Assembly (NCBI GenBank): GCA_027295245.1
Contig: JAPULF010000022.1
Location: 1 to 5,738, forward strand
Length of the DNA: 5,738 nt
From: Planctomycetota bacterium
Lineage (GTDB): Bacteria; Planctomycetota; Phycisphaerae; UBA1845; UTPLA1
Direction: 5' to 3'
Every line of letters begins with the position of its first letter. Position 1 is the stretch's first letter. The notes under the pieces were generated by a model. It was not told where the DNA came from, did not search any database, and was given only the letters and a program-made list of their open reading frames with translations. A program made the translations under genes and the position numbers. Shown here piece by piece: positions 1 to 5,738 of the stretch.

Positions 1-1
1 C

Positions 2-1399
2 GGACCATTGCTCCGCGGCAACCAAGAGGCTGTTCCGCAATCCGGCATTCGACCCCGTCTCCGTCAGAAGCGCGTCGGCCCGATCGCTCGGTTCGCCGTC
101 GTCGAGCGCAACGCGCCCGGCCGCTTCCAAAAAGTCATCCAATCTCCGGCTCTCGAGGTACAAACCGGCCAGTTGGATCGCGGCGTCGCGCTGTGCCGGA
201 TCCCGCTTGGTCAGGCGCTCGAGCACGCTGATTGCCGCCTCCGTCTTACCGCGCTCCTCCAGAACGCGAGCCAACCGGCGCTGCAAGACGGGATTGGTCG
301 CCTCGGTGGCGAGCCGCGCGATTTCTGCGTCGAATCGATCGGCATCACCCAAAAGTGTACAAACGTCGCGCAACAACTGAAGACCGTCGACCTGCGAGCG
401 CGAATTCGCCAACAGCTCGTGTACCACGCCCAGCGCCTCCTCCGAGTGGCCCGCCTTCGCAAGCGACCGGGCCAGGCGATCCTTCACCGCGAAGTCTCCC
501 GGCACCTCCTCGGAAGCCCGTCGATAGGCCAGAACCGCTTCCTCATGCTGACCCAACTGCGAGTGGATTTCGCCCTGCAGCCCCGCAGCCGTTCCGCGAT
601 AGAGCACCATGACCTCTTTCAGCTCTTCGTGCCGCGACATGGCCTCCGTCGGATCGCTGACAGCGGCGAGGTATGCCTCGAGCTGGCCGATCGAAGCCGA
701 AAGGTATCCTTCCTTGCGCAACGCCATCGCCAATGACAAGTGCGCCAGGACCGTTTCAGGACGCACCTCCCCAGCATCGCCTGACATCAAGGCAAGTCTG
801 AAGAACCGAATTGCCTCTCCGGAATGATTGGCCCGCCACGCGATATCACATAGCAGTTGGTTAACCGCGACGTCGTTCGGACGCTGCCCCAACGCCTCCC
901 GCAGGTGGCTTTCCGCCCAATCGTGGTTGCCCTGCCGCAAGGCCGCACGGGCCAGGAGTATCCGGGCCTCGACCAACTGCGGATCCAGCTTGAGGGCCTT
1001 TTCCAACGCGGTGATCGCACCCGTCCACAGACGCTCCTCGAAGTTCCGGCGACCCTGTCGAAGATAGCGAGCCGCCGGCGCGGGCGGCACGTGTTCCACC
1101 ATCTTCGACGTTACCGCGGGAATCGGGCGCGGCTCGATCACATCGAGGGACACAAATGCCCGCGCGGGGTCGTATGCCGCCCCTGGTGTTGAATCGGTTT
1201 TTTCGCCGGATGTCACCGACGGCGCCACGCACGAATTCACCGAAAGCAGCGTCGCGACACAGACACCCGGCCATTTGAGCCGCGCGACCGGACACCGTCG
1301 GGTTCGAGCCTTCGAATACGCAAACCGGCCGGAGGTTATCTGCCGCAGACTCCAGAAGCCGGACACCGAAGTCGTACCGAAAACATCCGTGTTTGCCAT
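2..1399 (-). CDS. TPR-repeat protein, probable lipoprotein (3' end off the window)
   Basis: The frame is open from an ATG at 1399 to the left edge, giving 466 codons with no stop; the C-terminus is missing. Residues 43-56 form a short hydrophobic stretch after a basic segment (RLK at 40-42) and end in V-N-S before Cys57, a plausible lipobox, so the protein may be lipid-anchored outside the cytoplasmic membrane. Residues 58-108 are Pro/Ala-rich linker. TPR-like helix pairs follow at about 109-142, 143-176, 177-205, 267-302, 303-336, 369-403 and 404-436, with typical signatures such as A-x-x-x-L-E-K-A-L-x-L-D-P at 128-140 and G-Q-H-E-E-A-V-x-A-Y at 283-292. TPRs are protein-interaction scaffolds; no catalytic domain is visible and the partner is unknown. 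The ATG lies 6 bases after the upstream TAG, with only a weak AGGA 4 bases before it. The n-region of about 42 residues is unusually long for a signal peptide; an in-frame GTG at codon 12 would shorten it slightly. TPR identity is firm, the lipoprotein call tentative. Confidence 0.86.
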   Translation of the reverse strand, partial: MANTDVFGTTSVSGFWSLRQITSGRFAYSKARTRRCPVARLKWPGVCVATLLSVNSCVAPSVTSGEKTDSTPGAAYDPARAFVSLDVIEPRPIPAVTSKMVEHVPPAPAARYLRQGRRNFEERLWTGAITALEKALKLDPQLVEARILLARAALRQGNHDWAESHLREALGQRPNDVAVNQLLCDIAWRANHSGEAIRFFRLALMSGDAGEVRPETVLAHLSLAMALRKEGYLSASIGQLEAYLAAVSDPTEAMSRHEELKEVMVLYRGTAAGLQGEIHSQLGQHEEAVLAYRRASEEVPGDFAVKDRLARSLAKAGHSEEALGVVHELLANSRSQVDGLQLLRDVCTLLGDADRFDAEIARLATEATNPVLQRRLARVLEERGKTEAAISVLERLTKRDPAQRDAAIQLAGLYLESRRLDDFLEAAGRVALDDGEPSDRADALLTETGSNAGLRNSLLVAAEQWS

Positions 1400-1405
1400 T
1401 TCGTC

Positions 1406-2221
1406 CTACCGCCTACGGCGTTTCTTTGCCGCCATTTTTGAGCGCGTTGAGGAAACGCGCTTCCGGGTCGCCTTCGCCGCCCGCGACCGCGATGTCTTTG
1501 GTCGGCTCCGCACTGATGTACGAGCCGACTTCTTTCTGGCCGTGCCGGACTGCGTGCTCTTCTTCGCGGTCGGGGACTTCTTCGGACCGGCACCGTCGCC
1601 CGCCGCCGGCCGCGGAGCATGTGTCGCTGCAAAGCGCTTCAGCAATGCGTAGAACGTGATCCCGTCTCGTGCCTTGATTTGACGCTCGAGAAACGACTGT
1701 ACCTCGCCGCGGGTCGCCGTCTCCGGTATGTACTCCCCCTTGCGCAGATAGAGGAGCATGTTGTCATCGACGGGAATGGCATGGGCCCCCAACGAAAGCA
1801 GAACGACCGCCGCCTGGGCGTGCTCGTCGACTCCGTCCAGTCCTTTTAGAAAACTCTCCGCCAAGGTACGGCTCATGGAACTCAGAAATCCGAGGTCCAA
1901 TTCGTGCCGGTGATTAAATACCGAATTGAGGGCCCTGGAAATCGCCTCCGCGACGGACCGGGCCTGGGGGTAATCCCGACCCAACATCACGACCAGCTCG
2001 GAAACCGGCGTCACGCGAATCTCGTTGAGATCGACTGTTGCATTGCGCAGCCTTCCCCACGCCGAATTCGCGCGTGTCTCCGACGCCGTCCGGCTCAGAA
2101 TCCCGCGCATCAACTGCTCCATCGGGTCATCGGCACGCAACGTCTTCGGCTTGCCTCCGTCCCGTTTGATCGTCGTGAACAGGCGTTTCACCCGTCGGGC
2201 GTATTGCGCCGCATTTCTCAT
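1406..2221 (-). CDS. Endonuclease III-like HhH protein with basic C-terminal tail
   Basis: This 271-residue protein has the HhH-GPD/endonuclease III fold in residues 30-200. D-D-P-M-E-Q-L at 31-37 and I-L-S-R-T-A-S-E-T at 41-49 match the family's opening helix. L-D-G-V-D-E-H at 128-134 matches the hairpin L-P-G-V-G-R-K, and P-V-D-D-N at 150-154 matches V-D-T-H, keeping the catalytic aspartate as D152. The Schiff-base lysine position is His134, and there is no cysteine anywhere, so the C-terminal 4Fe-4S cluster of classical Nth is absent. Residues 212-271 hold 25 Lys/Arg among 60, with Ser/Thr/Ala/Pro between them, like bacterial histone-H1-like tails, and finish in KKRRRR. It probably binds nucleic acid; glycosylase or lyase activity is doubtful. 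The start is the ATG at 2221, 4 bases after the rbfA stop and 7 bases after a GGAG; an in-frame ATG at 2314 would add 31 residues with no family match, all inside rbfA. Fold assignment is likely, function unknown. Confidence 0.8.
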   Translation of the reverse strand: MRNAAQYARRVKRLFTTIKRDGGKPKTLRADDPMEQLMRGILSRTASETRANSAWGRLRNATVDLNEIRVTPVSELVVMLGRDYPQARSVAEAISRALNSVFNHRHELDLGFLSSMSRTLAESFLKGLDGVDEHAQAAVVLLSLGAHAIPVDDNMLLYLRKGEYIPETATRGEVQSFLERQIKARDGITFYALLKRFAATHAPRPAAGDGAGPKKSPTAKKSTQSGTARKKSARTSVRSRPKTSRSRAAKATRKRVSSTRSKMAAKKRRRR

Positions 2222-2225
2222 GAAG

Positions 2226-2660
2226 TCACTCCGGTTCGTGCCGGTCGGACGTGTCGCCTGGTGCGTCCGGCGAATTTTCCGGACCGCAACCCGGCATCGC
2301 CTCCTCGGCTTCACGCGATTCCGACATCACCCTGTCAAGCTCTTGAATCGTCTCGTTACCAATCTTCAGCCCCTTGTCCAGATGAAAGCGCAGTTCCGGG
2401 CACTGACGGATACTCAATTGCCGTGCAAGTCGAGTTTGAATGAGACCGCGGGCGCTTTCGAGCCCCTTCATCGTTGTCCGGGCCTGGCTGTCCGAACCCA
2501 TCACACTCACATAGATGTCCGCGATCAGGAGGTCTTTCGACACATGCACGCGCGTCACACTCGTGAAACGGCTGATTCGCGGATCGGAAAGCCGGTTCGA
2601 GATTGCGTCGCTCACAACCTCGCGCGTCACAGCCGCCAATCGTTCCATTCGATACGCCAT
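2226..2660 (-). CDS. rbfA: 30S ribosome-binding factor A (RbfA)
   Basis: RbfA is a cytoplasmic KH-fold protein that binds the 30S subunit near the 5' helix of 16S rRNA and assists late maturation, especially in the cold. The 144-residue product shows the family pattern: M-E-R-L with basic helix at 5-20, D-P-R-I at 26-29, V-x-V-S-K-D-L-x-x-A-x-I-Y-V-S-V at 38-53, the S-A-R-G helix kink at 69-72, P-E-L-R-F-H-L-D at 88-95 and a closing helix to about 112. Residues 115-144 form an acidic, Pro/Gly-rich, probably disordered extension. The ATG at 2660 is chosen because MAYRMER resembles usual RbfA N-termini and a GGAG lies 12 bases before it. An in-frame start at 2732 would add 24 unmatched residues and overlap the DUF503 gene. 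It follows that gene by 22 bases and precedes the HhH gene by 4, so all are probably cotranscribed. Confidence 0.95.
   Translation of the reverse strand: MAYRMERLAAVTREVVSDAISNRLSDPRISRFTSVTRVHVSKDLLIADIYVSVMGSDSQARTTMKGLESARGLIQTRLARQLSIRQCPELRFHLDKGLKIGNETIQELDRVMSESREAEEAMPGCGPENSPDAPGDTSDRHEPE
2229..2232 (-). promoter_or_regulatory. Ribosome binding site of the HhH gene
   Basis: GGAG on the minus strand lies inside the last codons of rbfA, 7 bases before the ATG at 2221. It is the best-placed Shine-Dalgarno sequence in the window, supports that ATG over the in-frame ATG at 2314, and implies that ribosomes finishing rbfA can reinitiate on the HhH gene. Confidence 0.65.
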
Positions 2661-2672
2661 CGAACACCCGGT

Positions 2673-2676
2673 CTCC
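2673..2676 (-). promoter_or_regulatory. Probable ribosome binding site of rbfA
   Basis: GGAG on the minus strand lies 12 bases before the ATG at 2660, just after the DUF503 stop codon. The spacing is longer than ideal, but it is the only purine-rich match nearby and agrees with the start chosen from protein similarity. Confidence 0.45.
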
Positions 2677-2682
2677 GAATCG

Positions 2683-2964
2683 TCAAAACAATTCGATTTG
2701 ATAGTCCAAAAGGGACAGATTTCGCTCCGCACGGATTTCGTTCACTATTTTCGAGAGACAACTGTCGGTGAACCGACGATTGTTCGAAACCATGGCGATG
2801 GCAAGTCCGGCTCGACGGTGTTTGTCGAGATCATCCACTTCCGCAATCGAGACGTTGTGTCGCCCCCCGAGGCGATCCTTCAGACTCTTGATCACGCGAC
2901 GCTTGTCCTTCAACGACATCGCCCCCGGTATCACCACCGAGATGTGCAAGACGCCGACCACCAT
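2683..2964 (-). CDS. ylxP: DUF503 family protein (YlxP-like)
   Basis: This 93-residue protein fits DUF503, the family of Bacillus YlxP. Visible family marks are an opening beta strand (V-G-V-L-H-I at 3-8), S-L-K-D-K-R-R-V-I at 17-25 followed by a basic helix, H-N-V-S-I-A-E-V at 36-43, A-M-V-S-N-N-R-R at 57-64 and a closing strand at 88-92. The length is normal for the family. Its biochemical role is not well established; its recurring place between infB and rbfA in many bacteria suggests a link to translation or ribosome assembly, which is inference from context. The ATG at 2964 is 33 bases after the infB stop. AGG directly abuts it, too close for a standard ribosome-binding site, so initiation may depend on translation coming from infB; a GTG immediately follows as an alternative start. 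No signal peptide or membrane segment is seen. Confidence 0.92.
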   Translation of the reverse strand: MVVGVLHISVVIPGAMSLKDKRRVIKSLKDRLGGRHNVSIAEVDDLDKHRRAGLAIAMVSNNRRFTDSCLSKIVNEIRAERNLSLLDYQIELF

Positions 2965-2968
2965 CCTA

Positions 2969-2993
2969 TTGCGTGCCCATCTCTCGTACGCAA
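2969..2993 (-). other. Small inverted repeat between infB and the DUF503 gene
   Basis: On the minus strand TTGCGT (2993-2988) and ACGCAA (2974-2969) are perfect complements of 6 bases around a 13-base loop. They fill most of the 33-base gap between the infB stop and the next ATG. No T-run follows, so it is not an intrinsic terminator. It could be a weak mRNA hairpin near the DUF503 start, but a 6-base match can arise by chance. Confidence 0.25.
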
Positions 2994-2997
2994 GTCC

Positions 2998-5738
2998 TCA
3001 CTCGAGCGTCTGGGCCACTTCCACGACTTCATACGACTCGATTATGTCTCCAGGCTTCAAATCATCAAACCGCTTGACGCGAATACCACACTCCAGACCC
3101 GACTTGATCTCCTTGGCATCGTCCTTGAACCGGCGAAGCGATTCGATCGGCGCCTTGTCTTTCACTATGACGCCGTCCCGAACCACGCGTACGATGTGGT
3201 TTCGCGCGATCAGTCCGTCCCGAACCAGGCAACCGGCGATGCGGCCCACCTTCGAAATCGAGAAGACCTCTCGCACTTCCGCGCGTCCGCGGGCTTCAAT
3301 CCGCTCTTCCGGCGGAAGCCGATCTTCCAGGGCCTTGCGAATGTCGTCGATGACCGCGTAAATCACCCTGTACGTCCGGATCGAAACCCCGGCATTATCG
3401 GCGATCCGCTGGATTGCCTGATCGGCAATGACGTGGAACGCAATGATCAACGATCCGCTCGCCTGCGCAAGGACTACGTCCGACTCCGAAACCGCGCCGA
3501 CGCCGGCGTGAAGAATATTCAGTTTGATGCGATCCTGTGGATACTCCGACAGTGCCATCTTCAATACGTCCACGGACCCCGCCACATCCGCCTTCACGAT
3601 CACGCTGAGTCCGGGAATCTCCTCGCCGGCCGCCGTCGCCAGAACCGACTCCAGATCCGTCGGCTTGGATGCCCGGACCAGCGATTCCTCGCGCCGCCGG
3701 GCCGCTTCTTCTTCGCCCAGCTGTTTCGCCTGCTGGGCGTTCTGCACCACGAACATGGCGTCACCCGCGGCCGCCCCCGCCGACAAACCCGTAACCTCCA
3801 CCGGCGTGGAGGGTCCAGCCGCGCGAATCGTCTTTCCCTTGTCGTCCTTGAGCGTCCGCGCTCGACCGTATGCCGCTCCGCAAACCAAAAATTGGCCTGC
3901 CTTCAGCGTGCCTTCCTGAACGAGCAACCGGACGACATTGCCCAGTCCCTCTTTACGTTCCGCCTCGATAACGGTTCCGCGGCTCCGTATCGTCGAGTCC
4001 GCCTTCAGATCCATCACCTCGCTCAACACGGCCAGGTGGCTCAGCAACTCGTCGATCCCTTCCCCCGTCACGGCCGATGTCTTCACGACGTCCGTTTCGC
4101 CGCCCCACTCACCGCTCGGCGTCAGCCCTTGCTCGGTCAATTGTGCGAATATCTTGTTGATGTCATGGGGCAGGTCGATCTTGTTGAGCGCCACGACGAT
4201 CGTCGCCTTGGCCGCCTTCGCATGGTTGATTGCCTCGATCGTCGTCGGCATCACGCCGTCGTCCGCCGCAACCACCAACACGACCACGTCCGTCATATTC
4301 GCGCCGCGGGCCCGCATCGCCGTAAACGCCTTGTGTCCCGGCGTATCCAGGAATGTCACCAAATGATCGCCGGTGCGCACCTGGTACGCCCCGATGTGCT
4401 GGGTGATGCCACCGGCTTCTCCCCCGGCAACGTCGGTTTTCCGGATCTGATCCAGCAGACTCGTCTTACCGTGATCGACGTGACCCAGCACCGTAACAAC
4501 GGGCGGCCGCGGTTCGGCGTGTTCCCGTTCGATCGCCGCATGTTCGACGGCGAGCCGATCGAGACCGGTCGTTTGTTTCTTGACCGTCAATTCGATGCCG
4601 AAGTCCGCCGCGACAAGTTGAGCCATTTCAGCGTCGAGACTCGAATTGATGCCCACCATCTGCCCATGATCCTGAACCAGATACCGAACGATCTCCGCGA
4701 CCGTAATACCCGCCTCGCGAGACAGATCTTTGATCATGACCGGCTCGGTTAGCTCGATCTTGTCCGCCTTGACGTGCTCGATGGGCGTACGCGGCCCGCT
4801 TCGTCGAGCCTGTTTACCTTCGATGGCCCGCAAGCCTCCGATCCCTCGACCGGTCGCGTGTTCCAGCCGCTCGCGACGCTCGATCAGGTCACGGTCGCGC
4901 CATTCGCGCAACTGTTCGGACGCCGCCGTTCTCGGGTCCCGGACATTTCGTCTCGGCGATCGTCTTGCCGTCGCGGCGTCCGCTCCCGCCGCTTTTTCCG
5001 TGGTCCGACCGTGACTTCGACGTGGGCCCCGGCGTTCGTCGTCAGTCGGCGTCGGGGGCGGTCCGGTCTCCGCCGTGGTCGATCGAGGCGGTCGCGACAT
5101 TCGGCGCGGCGGCGCCACGTCCTCGGGACGCTCGATCCGCACGACCCGTGGACCTTGCAGCTTCGCGGGCTTCGGAATGTTGATCGGCGCGGTTTTGGCC
5201 GGTTCTTTCGGCGCAACGGGCTTAGTCGGTTTGTCGGTGGCTGCGGCCGGAGCCTCGGCCACCGGCTCCATCGCCGGGCCCGACGCCGGCGGCAGCGTCT
5301 CTGCCACTTCCGCCGCCAACTCGCGCGTATCACCGGACTGTTCTTGCACCGGCTCGTCCGTCGGTACGGAAACGGCCGGCGGTTCTACGATCACACCGAT
5401 GTCCGCGGCATCGACCTCGGTAGACACACCCTTCGGTGGCGCAACCTTCATCGGTTCTTCGAGCACGGCGGTCGAGGTGGCAGCTTCCTCCGTCGAAGTC
5501 GCGGCGACCGTCGCCTTGCGCTTCACTTTCTTGCGCACCTTCACGAGATCGACGCGTTCGGCCTGCTCCAAGGTCGTGTCGTGACTGCCCTCGCTGAACC
5601 ACTCGCGAATGGTCGCCTCCAGACCGGCGGTGACCACATGCATGTGATTCTTCACTTCGATGCCTTCGGCCCGGCATTTCTCGATGATCGCCTTGCTCGC
5701 GACGTTCAACTCCTTCGCAAGCGTATGCACTCGGCGTT
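2998..5738 (-). CDS. infB: Translation initiation factor IF-2 (5' end off the window)
   Basis: IF-2 is the GTPase that brings fMet-tRNA to the 30S subunit and promotes subunit joining. Numbering from the GTG at 5730 gives 910 residues. An IF2_N domain lies at 1-50, then an Ala/Pro/charged linker to about 325, a second IF2_N-like domain at 330-385, and the G domain from about 408. The GTPase motifs are intact: G1 G-H-V-D-H-G-K-T at 416-423, G2 G-G-I-T-Q-H-I at 440-446, G3 D-T-P-G-H at 462-466, G4 N-K-I-D at 516-519 and G5 S-A at 552-553. A beta-barrel domain follows at about 583-665, then IF-2 domain 3 at 705-805 and the initiator-tRNA-binding C2 domain at 815-905, with G-R-I-A-G-C at 829-834 and E-S-L-R-R-F-K-D-D at 863-871. 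It ends in TGA at 2998-3000. The frame stays open upstream of the GTG with two arginine codons, and R-R-V-H-T-L-A-K-E-L looks like interior N-domain sequence, so the true start is probably just outside the window and the GTG an internal valine. Confidence 0.97.
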   Translation of the reverse strand, partial: RRVHTLAKELNVASKAIIEKCRAEGIEVKNHMHVVTAGLEATIREWFSEGSHDTTLEQAERVDLVKVRKKVKRKATVAATSTEEAATSTAVLEEPMKVAPPKGVSTEVDAADIGVIVEPPAVSVPTDEPVQEQSGDTRELAAEVAETLPPASGPAMEPVAEAPAAATDKPTKPVAPKEPAKTAPINIPKPAKLQGPRVVRIERPEDVAPPRRMSRPPRSTTAETGPPPTPTDDERRGPRRSHGRTTEKAAGADAATARRSPRRNVRDPRTAASEQLREWRDRDLIERRERLEHATGRGIGGLRAIEGKQARRSGPRTPIEHVKADKIELTEPVMIKDLSREAGITVAEIVRYLVQDHGQMVGINSSLDAEMAQLVAADFGIELTVKKQTTGLDRLAVEHAAIEREHAEPRPPVVTVLGHVDHGKTSLLDQIRKTDVAGGEAGGITQHIGAYQVRTGDHLVTFLDTPGHKAFTAMRARGANMTDVVVLVVAADDGVMPTTIEAINHAKAAKATIVVALNKIDLPHDINKIFAQLTEQGLTPSGEWGGETDVVKTSAVTGEGIDELLSHLAVLSEVMDLKADSTIRSRGTVIEAERKEGLGNVVRLLVQEGTLKAGQFLVCGAAYGRARTLKDDKGKTIRAAGPSTPVEVTGLSAGAAAGDAMFVVQNAQQAKQLGEEEAARRREESLVRASKPTDLESVLATAAGEEIPGLSVIVKADVAGSVDVLKMALSEYPQDRIKLNILHAGVGAVSESDVVLAQASGSLIIAFHVIADQAIQRIADNAGVSIRTYRVIYAVIDDIRKALEDRLPPEERIEARGRAEVREVFSISKVGRIAGCLVRDGLIARNHIVRVVRDGVIVKDKAPIESLRRFKDDAKEIKSGLECGIRVKRFDDLKPGDIIESYEVVEVAQTLE

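Noticed and set aside
8..736. Plus-strand open frame of 242 codons
   Set aside because: It is antisense to the TPR gene, whose minus-strand frame is open across the same stretch and gives clear TPR helices; the plus-strand product is Arg/Gln-rich without family features.
861..1295. Minus-strand open frame of 144 codons
   Set aside because: It is out of frame within the TPR gene; its Gly/Arg/Ala-rich translation has no domain, while the correct frame gives TPR repeats.
2222..2314. Upstream ATG at 2314 for the HhH protein
   Set aside because: The extra 31 residues lie inside rbfA, match nothing in the family, and the ATG at 2221 has a better-spaced GGAG.
2515..4752. Plus-strand open frame of 745 codons
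   Set aside because: It lies opposite infB, the DUF503 gene and rbfA, all clearly identified on the minus strand. The product is rich in Arg, His and Asp with no recognisable domain, as expected for an antisense shadow in GC-rich coding DNA.
5075..5584. Plus-strand frame rich in Ala, Gly, Ser and Thr, resembling a cell-surface protein
   Set aside because: It is the complement of the low-complexity Ala/Pro/Glu-rich IF-2 linker, and the apparent composition follows from that.
4749..5584. Possible tandem repeats in the GC-rich IF-2 linker
   Set aside because: The stretch is compositionally biased (Ala, Pro, Glu, Arg), but I found no repeated unit with consistent length.
5728..5730. GTG as the true start of infB
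   Set aside because: The frame remains open to the window edge and R-R-V-H-T-L-A-K-E-L resembles the inside of the IF2_N domain, so the start is more likely a few codons beyond the edge.

Overview
The window holds part of a tightly packed translation-factor operon. Every gene reads leftward on the minus strand, so transcription enters at the right edge. In order: infB (translation initiation factor IF-2, 5' end cut by the window edge), a DUF503/YlxP small protein, rbfA (30S ribosome-binding factor A), a helix-hairpin-helix protein of the endonuclease III fold with a long lysine/arginine-rich tail, and a TPR-repeat probable lipoprotein whose 3' end runs off the left edge. Intergenic gaps are 33, 22, 4 and 6 bases. 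No RNA gene, mobile element, CRISPR array, terminator or internal promoter could be supported, and no gene-free stretch exceeds about 35 bases.

The DNA is GC-rich. The IF-2 N-terminus, the motif-bearing linker before its G domain, and the infB-DUF503-rbfA order followed by an HhH protein rather than truB suggest a member of Planctomycetota, perhaps Phycisphaerae-like. This is inferred from remembered family patterns, not from a search.

The first three genes fit together: IF-2 delivers initiator tRNA and drives subunit joining, RbfA helps mature the 30S subunit, and DUF503/YlxP proteins commonly sit between infB and rbfA. The last two genes are the accessory part. The HhH protein starts 4 bases after the rbfA stop. 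It has lost the endonuclease III catalytic lysine, contains no cysteine (so no iron-sulfur cluster) and ends in a histone-H1-like tail, which suggests a DNA- or RNA-binding role rather than a standard glycosylase. The TPR gene follows after a TAG and two codons in the same reading frame. It encodes a candidate lipobox and at least six TPR-like helical pairs.

The region is mainly conserved housekeeping sequence. The divergent HhH protein is the part most worth a closer look; I found no convincing evidence of a wholly new system.
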